A stretch of DNA of 64,000 bases from UA16 sp905478895. GTDB lineage: Bacteria > Bacteroidota > Bacteroidia > Flavobacteriales_D > Sanyastnellaceae. Position numbers and translations under genes: made by a program. Within the stretch, counting starts at the first letter, position 1. Every line of letters begins with the position of its first letter. This document shows, one piece after another, positions 43,984 through 52,101 of this stretch. The DNA lies in NCBI GenBank assembly GCA_943788495.1, contig CALSQO010000001.1:1116001-1180000 (forward strand), given 5' to 3'. The notes beneath the pieces were generated by a model. It made no database searches and was not told where the DNA came from. It saw only the letters and a program-made list of their open reading frames with translations.

Positions 43984-45426
43984 ATGAATGAAGATCACTT
44001 AGCCGTCTGGAACAAATGCCTCGAAATAATCAAGGACAACATCAGCAGCCAAGCATTCAAGACGTGGTTCCATCCCATCAAACCGGTCCGGTTAGAAGCT
44101 AAGGTTTTGACCATTCAAGTCCCTTCACAATTCTTCTATGAGTGGCTTGAAGAGCACTACATTCAACTCCTGAGCAAAACAATCCATAAAGAATTGGGCC
44201 CGGATGCCCGCTTGGAATATAGCATCATCATCGAAAACTCAGGAGCATCAGGATCACAACCCGCGAGCCCATATGCCGTGAAGATGCCCATGACAAATCG
44301 CCAGGCGACGAAAAACCCAGCTGTTGCGATGACTGCTGGTATCCACAACACACCAATCAAAAATCCCTTTGTGATTCCGGGTCTTCGCAAGTTGAATATT
44401 GATTCCAACCTCAACCCGAATTACAATTTTGGACAATTCATTGAAGGAGAGTGCAATCGCCTTGCACGTTCAGCAGGGTTCGCCGTAGCGAACAAACCTG
44501 GAGGAACTTCCTTCAATCCGCTGCTCATTTATGGATCAACAGGCCTAGGGAAAACACATTTAGCGCACGCGATTGGCCTAGAAATCAAAGAGCAAAATCC
44601 AGAACTCACGGTTCTGTATGTGAGCTCTGAGAAGTTCACACACCAATTCATTGATGCGGTCAGGAACAACTCCGTAAACGACTTTAGTCACTTTTACCAG
44701 ATGGTTGACGTCCTCATCATCGATGACGTTCAATTTTTCAGCGGAAAGGAAAAGACCCAAGATGTCTTTTTTCACATCTTCAATCACTTGCACCAAACGG
44801 GCAAGCAAATCGTGCTGACATCCGATAAAGCCCCCGTCGAAATGCAAGGAATGGAGCAACGTTTGCTCAGCCGCTTCAAGTGGGGATTAAGCGCCGACTT
44901 GCAAGTACCATCACTGGAAACCCGTATGGCCATTTTGGAAAAAATGATGTACGCCGATGGCATAGAGCTTCCTCGTGAAGTGATAGAATACTTGGCCTAC
45001 AGCATTACTTCCAATGTACGTGAGCTAGAAGGCGCATTGATTTCCTTGATTGCACAAAGCAGCCTCAACAAAAAATCCATCACCTTGGATTTAGCGAAGC
45101 AAATGATTGACAAGTTTGTCAAGAATACTGCCCGAGAAGTCAGCATCGATTACATTCAAAAGGTTGTTTGCGATTACTTTGACCTTCCCTTGGAGCTCTT
45201 GAAGTCGAAGACGCGAAAGCGAGAAATCGTTCAAGCCCGGCAAATCGCCATGTACTTCTCAAAGAAGATGACAAAGAGCTCGCTGGCCAACATTGGCCTT
45301 CACTGCGGAGGAAAGGACCACGCAACGGTTCTCCATGCCTGCCGAACAGTCAACAACTTGCAGGAGACAGATAAGCACTTCCGAAAATACTTGGACGATT
45401 TGGAGAAGAAACTCGCCATTCACTAA
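43984..45426 (+). CDS. dnaA: Chromosomal replication initiator DnaA
   Basis: AAA+ initiator that opens the origin. The 480 aa show domain I (VWNKCLEIIKDNISSQAFKTWFHPIKPV, ~8-35), a linker, then the ATPase domain: NYNFGQFIEGECNRLARSAG, Walker A LLIYGSTGLGKTHLAHAIG (~181-199), Walker B VDVLIIDDVQFFSG (~240), sensor I LTSDKAP and RLLSRFKWGL. Domain IV has the box-binding signature CGGKDHATVLHACRTVNNL (~447-465). Length is normal. A small phosphatase gene starts 5 nt downstream, an unusual partner in place of dnaN. Confidence 0.97.
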   Translation: MNEDHLAVWNKCLEIIKDNISSQAFKTWFHPIKPVRLEAKVLTIQVPSQFFYEWLEEHYIQLLSKTIHKELGPDARLEYSIIIENSGASGSQPASPYAVKMPMTNRQATKNPAVAMTAGIHNTPIKNPFVIPGLRKLNIDSNLNPNYNFGQFIEGECNRLARSAGFAVANKPGGTSFNPLLIYGSTGLGKTHLAHAIGLEIKEQNPELTVLYVSSEKFTHQFIDAVRNNSVNDFSHFYQMVDVLIIDDVQFFSGKEKTQDVFFHIFNHLHQTGKQIVLTSDKAPVEMQGMEQRLLSRFKWGLSADLQVPSLETRMAILEKMMYADGIELPREVIEYLAYSITSNVRELEGALISLIAQSSLNKKSITLDLAKQMIDKFVKNTAREVSIDYIQKVVCDYFDLPLELLKSKTRKREIVQARQIAMYFSKKMTKSSLANIGLHCGGKDHATVLHACRTVNNLQETDKHFRKYLDDLEKKLAIH

Positions 45427-45431
45427 ATGGA

Positions 45432-45887
45432 ATGAAGCGTGTCTTGGTCGTTTGCCTGGGCAACATCTGCCGCTCGCCTATTGGTGAAGAATTGCTTCGC
45501 ATTCACGCCAAAAAAAAGAACTTAAAACTATTCGTTGATTCCGCTGGCACATCTGGCTGGCATCAGGGAAATCTTCCCGACCCAAGGTCGTGTGAAGTCA
45601 TGCGAAGACACGGTCACTCCATCGAATCCCAACGTTCACGCCCACTAGTAGAACAAGATTTGCACACGTTTGATTGCATTTTGGTGATGGATGCTCAAAA
45701 CTTGTCTGACGTTTCAGCCTTGAGCCCTGGTACAGCTGATATCGAACAATTCATTGAGAATACCGATGTGCCCGACCCCTATTATGGTCCGGGTGATGGC
45801 TTTCAACGAGTCTATGACATGCTTGACGCAGCGGCACAAGATTGGGTTGACCGTTGGACAGATGAAGGCAACAATGCCCTCCGTTAG
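45432..45887 (+). CDS. Low-molecular-weight protein-tyrosine phosphatase
   Basis: A 151-aa cysteine phosphatase. The P-loop VCLGNICRSPIGEELLR (res 6-22) carries the nucleophile Cys7 or Cys12 in the CxxxxxCRS arrangement. The general-acid Asp lies in VPDPYYGPGDGFQRVYDML (~115-133). SAGTSGWHQGNLPDPRS and MRRHGHSIESQRSRPL are also conserved. It may control tyrosine phosphorylation, for example in polysaccharide export, but no kinase is adjacent. It starts 5 nt after dnaA and precedes the RsmI-like gene by 12 nt. Confidence 0.93.
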   Translation: MKRVLVVCLGNICRSPIGEELLRIHAKKKNLKLFVDSAGTSGWHQGNLPDPRSCEVMRRHGHSIESQRSRPLVEQDLHTFDCILVMDAQNLSDVSALSPGTADIEQFIENTDVPDPYYGPGDGFQRVYDMLDAAAQDWVDRWTDEGNNALR

Positions 45888-45899
45888 ACATATATCTCG

Positions 45900-46604
45900 A
45901 TGAAAACGCTCCACTTGATTCCTAACACGCTCGGCTGCCGACTGCCCCACGAGGTTCTCTCTCAGCGCGCCATCGATTCATTGCAACAATGCGATCGGCT
46001 CATCGTTGAAAGTGATCGAAGTGCACGCCGATTGCTCAAAGACGCCTTTCCAGATGAAAACCCGAATCTAAAACCAAGTTTTTTGCTCAATGAGCACACG
46101 CAGCCTGAAGACTTGGTGGATTTGCTGCAATGGTTCAAAAGCGACCAAGACATTGCATTGCTTTCCGATGCCGGAGCACCAGGCGTGGCCGATCCGGGAG
46201 CCGCAGCTGTGCGCATGGCGCACAACGCAGGATGGCGCGTGGTTCCACATGTAGGTCCCAGTTCGATCCTGCTCGCTCTTATGGCTTCAGGCATGAATGG
46301 GCAGCATTTCGCATTCAAGGGATACTTGCCGCGTGATGTGCAGCGCAGGGACAAAATTTGGAAGGAAATGAATGACGGCCTTCAGCGTAGAAAAGAAACC
46401 CAGATTTTCATGGAACCTCCCTATCGGAATGACGCAACCTTTGCGGAGTGCTTGAAAAGGCTCAATTCCGATCAACAGCTTTGCGTGGCGGTGGACATTA
46501 CGTTGGAAGAGGAATGGATTCAATCCAAAACCATCGAAGAATGGCGAAAGGAAACCAAACCTGAATTGAACAAACGCCCTTGCCTCTTTTTGATTGGAAA
46601 CTGA
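45900..46604 (+). CDS. RsmI-like SAM-dependent methyltransferase (tetrapyrrole methylase fold)
   Basis: A 234-aa protein of the tetrapyrrole-methylase superfamily in its short Bacteroidota form related to RsmI, which methylates C1402 of 16S rRNA. Visible blocks: LHLIPNTLGCRLPHEVLSQRAIDSL, DRLIVESDRSARRLL, the SAM loop ALLSDAGAPGVADPGAAAVRMAH (~res 86-108), VGPSSILLALMASGMNGQHFAFKGYLP (~118-144) and IFMEPPYRNDATF (~164). Typical RsmI is about 280 aa, and many Bacteroidota also carry a full copy elsewhere, so the substrate here may differ. It converges with the FKBP-like lipoprotein gene, 12 nt apart. Confidence 0.87.
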   Translation: MKTLHLIPNTLGCRLPHEVLSQRAIDSLQQCDRLIVESDRSARRLLKDAFPDENPNLKPSFLLNEHTQPEDLVDLLQWFKSDQDIALLSDAGAPGVADPGAAAVRMAHNAGWRVVPHVGPSSILLALMASGMNGQHFAFKGYLPRDVQRRDKIWKEMNDGLQRRKETQIFMEPPYRNDATFAECLKRLNSDQQLCVAVDITLEEEWIQSKTIEEWRKETKPELNKRPCLFLIGN

Positions 46605-46616
46605 GCGAGCAAACCT

Positions 46617-47663
46617 TCAAGGTGCCATTTCGTCCAAAGGCAGCCACTCCCATTGAAAACCCACGACGTCCTCAGGCAGTAAACCCAATTGCGGCAGACC
46701 ATCAGGACCGAAAGCATAATGGACGGGGCAATGGCATTCCCAGCGATTGCGTTTCGGATGTTGCCTCATCAATTGTTCGATTACAGGCAACACTTGATCA
46801 TCATCTCCGGCTTCGAACGACCAGCGATTCCAGCCAAAGTCCTCTGCAGGTCGGCCGTCAAAATCGGGCCGAAATGTGCGCATTGCTATTTCCACCCGTG
46901 TTCCCTCATGAAAGGCTGCAGCAGAGGAACGTTGCGACGAATCAAACCAAGAAATACAAGCCCCTCCCACCAGGTAAGGCGATTTCAGCCAATCAGAATC
47001 CAGCTTCACATGCCCTGCCTCGAATGCATCAATCCATGCATTCCAGCCAGGACCTGATTTTTGCTTTGGCGCTGGATGCGAAATCAACGCAGGTCGCCAA
47101 TCATGAAAAGCGAGCTCAAACCACATGGCTGCTTCTTGAGGAACGAGTGGCGGCAAACCCGACAACCCCCACCCCATGTGCGGTGGAATTAACGCACTCA
47201 GTGAGTCCGCTGCATTCATTTCCAAACCCACTTCATGAAACCCCTCAGGCCAATTGGAGGCTTCCACAATCAATGAGAAAGGCTTCGCAATTGTCCAATC
47301 AAATAAAACAGTCGAGTCCAAAAGGAACGCTCTCCCTGTCCAGTAGAGCGTATCACCCGCCTGAATGCGCCGACGTTCATCGATGAGTCTTCGACGCAAC
47401 ACATGAACACCCGATCCGGTTTTGGAATAACTCCCTTCTGCCGGCCAGGCCCAAGCCATTGCAATTGAATCCAACCGCATTGCCTGCATTCTTGCATTCT
47501 GCTCGTTGAATGCAAGAAGATCGAGCGTTGATACTGCAGGACTCGTTTTCTTGGGGGCAGTCGAGTCACAAGCATTCAGACAAAGTCCTAAAAACAGGAC
47601 ACAAAGCACATCACCGCAGCGCAACTTCAAATCATGGAAGAACCCTGCACGTCGATTTGCCAT
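46617..47663 (-). CDS. FKBP-like lipoprotein with two domains (GldI-like)
   Basis: A 348-aa lipoprotein; ATG 47663 comes 2 nt after the preceding stop. The N-terminus ends in the lipobox CLNAC (Cys ~32). Domain 1 (~75-180) resembles FKBP-type prolyl isomerases of the gliding-motility GldI group: GVHVLRRRLIDE, AGDTLYWTGRAFLLDSTVLFD, IPPHMGWGLSGLPPLVPQEAAMWFELAFHDW. Domain 2 (~215-345) repeats the pattern more weakly (GACISWFDSSQRSSAAAFHEG, PVHYAFGPDGLPQLGLLPEDVVGFQWEWL). Many FKBP active-site aromatics are not evident, so it may act as a chaperone rather than an isomerase. It is co-directional with the NrnA-like gene. Confidence 0.72.
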   Translation of the reverse strand: MANRRAGFFHDLKLRCGDVLCVLFLGLCLNACDSTAPKKTSPAVSTLDLLAFNEQNARMQAMRLDSIAMAWAWPAEGSYSKTGSGVHVLRRRLIDERRRIQAGDTLYWTGRAFLLDSTVLFDWTIAKPFSLIVEASNWPEGFHEVGLEMNAADSLSALIPPHMGWGLSGLPPLVPQEAAMWFELAFHDWRPALISHPAPKQKSGPGWNAWIDAFEAGHVKLDSDWLKSPYLVGGACISWFDSSQRSSAAAFHEGTRVEIAMRTFRPDFDGRPAEDFGWNRWSFEAGDDDQVLPVIEQLMRQHPKRNRWECHCPVHYAFGPDGLPQLGLLPEDVVGFQWEWLPLDEMAP

Positions 47664-47665
47664 GG

Positions 47666-48718
47666 TCAGTTGAGAATCCATTCATCCAAAGCCTCGTCTA
47701 CCTTGGCCTGAGCTTCTGCCATGGACATTCCCAAAAGAACCCCTCCTGCTGCATGGGTATGTCCACCTCCATCAAAATACCGGGTGGCCAGTGCCTGAAC
47801 ATCCAAATCGCCCTTTGAACGCAGACTCATCTTAACCTTACCAGGGTCAGATTCCCGCATAAATATGGCCATTTGAATACCGCGGATACCGAGGATTCGA
47901 TTGACCAATCCTTCGGTGTCGCCTGACACGTAATGAAAGCGATTCAAATCTTCCAAATCCAATGCAATTACCCCTATGCCTGCATCGCCCCAAATTTTCA
48001 ACCGCTCGCTCAAGGCAAAACCATGCAACTGCACGCGACTGAGTGATTGATCGTCAAATGTAGATTCATGCACCTCCGCATGGTTGAGGCCACTGTGCAA
48101 CAGCGCTGCAACCACCGCATGGGTGTGTGCTGAAACAGACGGAAAGCGGAAGGAGCCTGTGTCTGTGACCAACCCTGTATACAAACACTTAGCAGCTTCT
48201 ATGCTCATGCTTGACCATCGACCCGAAGCCAATGCCCAATCGCAAACCATCTCGCAAGTGGATCCGCACGTAGGATCTGAAATCGCCAACTCCGCAAAAT
48301 CCTCCGGTTCTTGGTGATGGTCAATCATCACGCGACGAGCCTTACTTGACGCGATGGCAGTTGCCAAATTTCCTGCGCGATTTGGCCCATTAAAGTCAAG
48401 GCAAAATAGCACATCAGCTTCGGCTACCATCGATTCCGCTCGACTCGAATCCTCATGGTGAAAACAAATGGAGTCTGTTCCTGGCATCCAATCCAGAAAA
48501 GATGCGAATCGATCGGGCAGCACCACTTCCGCTTTTGCGCCGGAAGCCAAAAGCAAATGCCACAGCCCCAATGCTGACCCCACGGCATCCCCATCTGGTG
48601 AGCGATGCGCAGTAATTACAATAATCGGATTGCCATCCAGCATCCCCTCGAGGGTTTGCAGGTTTTCAGGTGACCAGGCAGCGCTCACCTGACCCAATAA
48701 GTTTTCTTCCGTCGTCAT
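47666..48718 (-). CDS. DHH/DHHA1 phosphoesterase (NrnA-like)
   Basis: A 350-aa cytosolic enzyme of the NrnA family, which degrades very short RNAs and in many species also hydrolyses pAp. The DHH domain has AHRSPDGDAVGSALGLWHLL (~28-47), LFCLDFNGPNRAGNLA (Asp, ~104) and the DHH motif in VMIDHHQEPEDF (~132). SDPTCGSTCEMV follows. The DHHA1 domain ends with SLRSKGDLDVQALATRYFDGGGHTHAAGG (~300-328). ATG 48718 is chosen over an upstream TTG. It is followed directly by the FKBP-like gene on the same strand. Confidence 0.92.
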   Translation of the reverse strand: MTTEENLLGQVSAAWSPENLQTLEGMLDGNPIIVITAHRSPDGDAVGSALGLWHLLLASGAKAEVVLPDRFASFLDWMPGTDSICFHHEDSSRAESMVAEADVLFCLDFNGPNRAGNLATAIASSKARRVMIDHHQEPEDFAELAISDPTCGSTCEMVCDWALASGRWSSMSIEAAKCLYTGLVTDTGSFRFPSVSAHTHAVVAALLHSGLNHAEVHESTFDDQSLSRVQLHGFALSERLKIWGDAGIGVIALDLEDLNRFHYVSGDTEGLVNRILGIRGIQMAIFMRESDPGKVKMSLRSKGDLDVQALATRYFDGGGHTHAAGGVLLGMSMAEAQAKVDEALDEWILN

Positions 48719-48739
48719 GCCTCGCAAGTTACCACGCCC

Positions 48740-48747
48740 TAATTTTG
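48740..48747 (+). promoter_or_regulatory. Start-adjacent -7 box before the DUF6702 gene
   Basis: TAATTTTG is a full TAnnTTTG match and ends 4 nt before ATG 48752. No TTTG occurs at the expected -33 distance. It would give a leaderless transcript starting the DUF6702-nth-ATP-grasp operon. Confidence 0.45.
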
Positions 48748-48751
48748 TTCC

Positions 48752-49285
48752 ATGCTATCCAGACGCATCTTATTTGCCATCTTCTTCACATGTGCATCCC
48801 CTATGACGAAGAGCAACGGATCTTCATTCCACGACTTTCATTTCAGCCGATTGGCGTTGGAATGGAATTCTGAAACCCGAACATGGCAGGGCATTCTGCG
48901 TGTTTTTACGGATGACCTGGAGAACAGTCTCTCTGCTGCGGATGGTGGAGAGCGCAATTGGCGACTGGGGGACAGAAGAGAATCCGCTGATGCCGATTCC
49001 GCTATTGAGAACTATGTCCTCGCCCATTGGATAGGAAACCAAGAAACCGATTCCGAATTTCTTTGGACATTCGTTGGGAAAGAAATAGACTTCGATTTAA
49101 CCTATATATACCTGGAGTCTCCCGCTTTTCCATCCCCCCTTCCTCTTTCTATTGGTTCGGACGGTTTTTTTGAGTTGTTCGATGATCAGGTGAATGAAGT
49201 CACCTTCAAGTTGAACGGTTCCTCCAGAAGGGAATGGCTCAGCACAGAATCAAGCTCCGTTCGCATCGAATCCATTGCGCCATGA
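48752..49285 (+). CDS. DUF6702-like exported protein
   Basis: A 177-aa protein with an N-terminal hydrophobic segment (MLSRRILFAIFFTCASPM) that is probably a signal peptide. The mature sequence opens with FHDFHFSRLALEWNSETRTWQGILRVFTDDLENSLSA (~25-62), with the FHxFHxS...E/W...RVFTDDLE pattern of DUF6702. IENYVLAHWIGN, WTFVGKEIDFDLTYIYLE and FDDQVNEVTFKLNG follow, all strands of a small beta-sandwich. No function is known for this family. It overlaps nth by 4 nt, so it is probably translationally coupled to it. Confidence 0.75.
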   Translation: MLSRRILFAIFFTCASPMTKSNGSSFHDFHFSRLALEWNSETRTWQGILRVFTDDLENSLSAADGGERNWRLGDRRESADADSAIENYVLAHWIGNQETDSEFLWTFVGKEIDFDLTYIYLESPAFPSPLPLSIGSDGFFELFDDQVNEVTFKLNGSSRREWLSTESSSVRIESIAP

Positions 49286-49947
49286 ACAAAAAGGAAAAGG
49301 TTCAATTTATCATGAACGAACTGGAAAAGCTCTACCCCGATCCTCCTGTTCCGCTTGACCACACCGACCCCTACACGTTGCTCATTGCCGTGCTCTTGTC
49401 TGCACAGTGCACGGACGCAAGAGTCAATACAGTGACACCGGAATTGTTTGAATTGGCAGACTCCGCGAAGAAGATGGCCCATGTCTCCGTGGCTGAAATC
49501 AAAGCCATCATCCGCCCTTGCGGTTTGTCCCCGGCAAAATCAAAAAACATTCATCGGTTGTCTGAGCTACTGCTAGAACTTCATGGCGGTGAAGTACCTG
49601 CTGACTTTGAAGCGCTGGAAGCACTTCCAGGGGTGGGGCATAAAACGGCCTCTGTGGTGATGGCCCAAGCCTTCGGAGTTCCCGCTTTTCCCGTTGACAC
49701 GCACATCCATCGTTTGATGTACCGCTGGGGCTTGACCAATGGCAAAAATGTAGACCAAACAGAGCGGGATGCAAAGCGTCTATTCCCCGAGGAGAAATGG
49801 AATGACCTGCATCTTCAAATCATCTTTTATGCTAGAGAGTTTAGCCCAGCACGAGGACTCAAATGGGAAACAGATCTATTGCTCAGGGAATGTGGCCGCC
49901 CATCTGAACAACGCAAATGGATGCCTAAAACATCGGAATTGCAATGA
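49282..49947 (+). CDS. nth: Endonuclease III-like DNA glycosylase without Fe-S cysteines
   Basis: Base-excision repair glycosylase for oxidised pyrimidines. The 221 aa from ATG 49282 keep the HhH-GPD core: LLIAVLLSAQCTDARVNTVTPELF (~34-57), IRPCGLSPAKSKNIHRLSELL, HhH with catalytic Lys in ALPGVGHKTASVVMAQAFG (~114-132) and catalytic Asp in FPVDTHIHRLMYRWGL (~136-151). The usual C-terminal 4Fe-4S loop with four Cys is replaced by FYAREFSPARGLKWETDLLLRECGRPS, which has only one Cys, so no cluster is expected. I recall a similar cluster-less end in other Bacteroidota. It overlaps both neighbours by 4 nt. Confidence 0.9.
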   Translation: MNKKEKVQFIMNELEKLYPDPPVPLDHTDPYTLLIAVLLSAQCTDARVNTVTPELFELADSAKKMAHVSVAEIKAIIRPCGLSPAKSKNIHRLSELLLELHGGEVPADFEALEALPGVGHKTASVVMAQAFGVPAFPVDTHIHRLMYRWGLTNGKNVDQTERDAKRLFPEEKWNDLHLQIIFYAREFSPARGLKWETDLLLRECGRPSEQRKWMPKTSELQ

Positions 49948-50852
49948 GGCGAAATCGCTACGGCGTCAACGTGTCCAGACAAGCTCCTTGGATTGAACGT
50001 TTGTTGAAAAACGTGCGGCATCGGTTGAATCTTGTTTCCATGTGCTTCGCTCAAAGGAAGCGCCCTCCCATCGTCATAGCATACCCCGATTTGCCTTCAC
50101 GCCGGAGTGCACTGCACAAAATTTGCATGGAATTAAAATGGGAGCTCACCAATGCACCAAGAATCAACCCCAAAATTTGCATCCGCTTCGAAGATCAAAC
50201 CGAAAAAAACACTCCGCTTCCTCGTTGGATCACGGATGGAACTGCGCTTTTGTGGAATGCCCATTGCAGCGACATCCGGAAATCTACTTTGGAACGATCG
50301 CACCTGGCTGCTTTTGGCTATGGCATGGCTGTAGACCCCACCTCTTTTGAAGGACCAATGGTGATCAAAAGCGAATTCAATGCACGCCACGATGGAAAAG
50401 TCATCCATGGACCGATAGCGGATTCGGACATACAGCAGCAATGTGTTTACCAGCTTGACATCAAAAACAGCGACGAAACGGGGCAGCATTTCGACTACCG
50501 ATTGGTATTCATCCGAGGGAGCATACCACTTGCGTACAAAAAATATAAGGCAGCTGAATCACGCTTTACCAATCAATGTGCATCCGCGCAAATCATTTCC
50601 GTAAATACAGCATTGGATCATCAAGAAATTCAATCCATTGGGACCATGATGCATTCGCTCCATGTTGACTACGCCGAATTGGATGCGCTCCGGGATGCAC
50701 AAACAGGAAAATTATTCGTCATCGATGTAAACCCAACTCCTTGGGGTCCACCCGCTGAATTGCCCTATGAAGAGAAGCGCGTCGCGATACAAACCATGGC
50801 CAAAGCCTTTGAAAACGCAATCAATGGTTCGAGTCCATCAAATAAGACTTGA
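49944..50852 (+). CDS. ATP-grasp-like protein of unknown function
   Basis: A 302-aa protein starting in an ATGA overlap with nth. The C-terminal half looks like an ATP-grasp fold: MVIKSEFNARHDGKVIHGP (Lys on the nucleotide strand, ~133-150), CVYQLDIKNSDETGQHFDYRLVFIRGSIPLAYKKYKA (~173-210), DYAELDALRDAQTGKLFVIDVNPTPWGPP (~238-270). The DxNPTPWG end supplies the metal-binding Asp and Asn. The N-terminal part is basic (RRNRYGVNVSRQ) and then Rossmann-like (PPIVIAYPDLPSRRSAL). I do not recognise a named family. A ligase acting on a sugar, amino acid or peptide is possible. Its last 32 nt overlap thrC on the other strand. Confidence 0.65.
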   Translation: MRRNRYGVNVSRQAPWIERLLKNVRHRLNLVSMCFAQRKRPPIVIAYPDLPSRRSALHKICMELKWELTNAPRINPKICIRFEDQTEKNTPLPRWITDGTALLWNAHCSDIRKSTLERSHLAAFGYGMAVDPTSFEGPMVIKSEFNARHDGKVIHGPIADSDIQQQCVYQLDIKNSDETGQHFDYRLVFIRGSIPLAYKKYKAAESRFTNQCASAQIISVNTALDHQEIQSIGTMMHSLHVDYAELDALRDAQTGKLFVIDVNPTPWGPPAELPYEEKRVAIQTMAKAFENAINGSSPSNKT

Positions 50853-52101
50853 GGGCTTCGTAAGCTGCTGGCAGCGCCACGACCACCTTTGGTTCGGTCA
50901 AACAGGATTGAAGGGCATCCGGAACAATGGGCTCATGTCCCGTTGCAGCTTTCACAACCGCTCCGAATTTTGCAGCGTGAGCTGTGGCCAACACAACGGT
51001 GCAATGGTTTGTTGACTGCTGTTCTTGTTTTCGATGAGCTGCATGAATCCCCACAGCCGTGTGCGGACATACCAACACATCTGTCTCATTCTTGATGCGG
51101 TGCATCGTTTGCTTGGTTGCTTCTTCATCCACTGACACGACAGAAAAATTCCTCTGCATATCTGAAACACTGCCGTTGTACAACCATTCCAGCCTCGGTC
51201 GGTTACTCGGATCCCCCACATCCATTGCATTCGAAATGGTGGGTATCGAAGACATCGGAGTGTACGTTCCAGAATGCAAATAATCCTGCATGCTCGCATT
51301 GGTGTTCACTGCCGCGAGAAATGAAGCGGATGGAACCCCCATTTTTTGCGCCAAAACTCCTGCGGCGGCATTTCCAAAATTCCCAGATGGAATTACAAAA
51401 TCTACAGCCTTATTGGCCTGAGCAACACCCCAAGCATAATAGATGCTCTGCGGAAGCCAACGCCCAATATTGATGGAATTGGCGCTGGTCAAAGGCCTGC
51501 TGCGCTGCAACGCTTCATCTTGAAATGCTGTTTTGACCAAGTTTTGACAATCATCAAAGGATCCATCAATCTCCAAGGCTACCACGTTCTTTCCGACCGT
51601 GGTGAGCTGTTGCTCCTGGATGTGGCTAATTCTGCCGCTCGGATACAAAATGACGACATCAATTCCTTCTACATCCAAAAAGCCTTGTGCAACGGCTGAT
51701 CCTGTATCCCCTGAGGTCGCGACAAGCACGGTCAGCCGCTCACTGGAAACCTGCTGTAAAAAGCGAGACATCATTCGAGCTCCGACATCTTTGAATGCGG
51801 ATGTTGGACCGTGAAAAAGCTCGAGCAATTGGAGCCCCTCCTCCAATGGAACCAATGGAATTTCAAAATTCAATGCATCCTCAACTATATCCTGCACCTG
51901 AGCTGCTGACAGATCACTTCCCACCAGTGGCCTCATCATTTCCATTCCAATCTCTTGCAATGTTGTGCCACGCAAGAAACCATCAGCCAAAAGCGGGATG
52001 TTTTCAGGAACATACAACCCCCGATTCGGGGCCAATCCTTCACGCAAAGCTTGGCCAAAGGTGCGCCAAGTTGTCGGTTGATTTAAGCTTCTGTATTTCA
52101 T
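50821..52101 (-). CDS. thrC: Threonine synthase
   Basis: PLP enzyme converting O-phosphohomoserine to threonine. The 426 aa open with MKYRSLNQPTTWRTFGQALREGLAPNRGLYVPENIP. The PLP Lys lies in FHGPTSAFKDVGARMMSRFL (~res 93-112), then VLVATSGDTGSAVAQGF, VALEIDGSFDDCQNLVKTAF, NSINIGRWLPQSIYYAWG and VIPSGNFGNAAAGVLA (~235). These are the standard blocks of bacterial ThrC. It is the third gene of thrABC; its ATG overlaps the thrB stop by 4 nt. Its 3' end overlaps the ATP-grasp gene by 32 nt. Confidence 0.96.
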   Translation of the reverse strand: MKYRSLNQPTTWRTFGQALREGLAPNRGLYVPENIPLLADGFLRGTTLQEIGMEMMRPLVGSDLSAAQVQDIVEDALNFEIPLVPLEEGLQLLELFHGPTSAFKDVGARMMSRFLQQVSSERLTVLVATSGDTGSAVAQGFLDVEGIDVVILYPSGRISHIQEQQLTTVGKNVVALEIDGSFDDCQNLVKTAFQDEALQRSRPLTSANSINIGRWLPQSIYYAWGVAQANKAVDFVIPSGNFGNAAAGVLAQKMGVPSASFLAAVNTNASMQDYLHSGTYTPMSSIPTISNAMDVGDPSNRPRLEWLYNGSVSDMQRNFSVVSVDEEATKQTMHRIKNETDVLVCPHTAVGIHAAHRKQEQQSTNHCTVVLATAHAAKFGAVVKAATGHEPIVPDALQSCLTEPKVVVALPAAYEALKSYLMDSNH

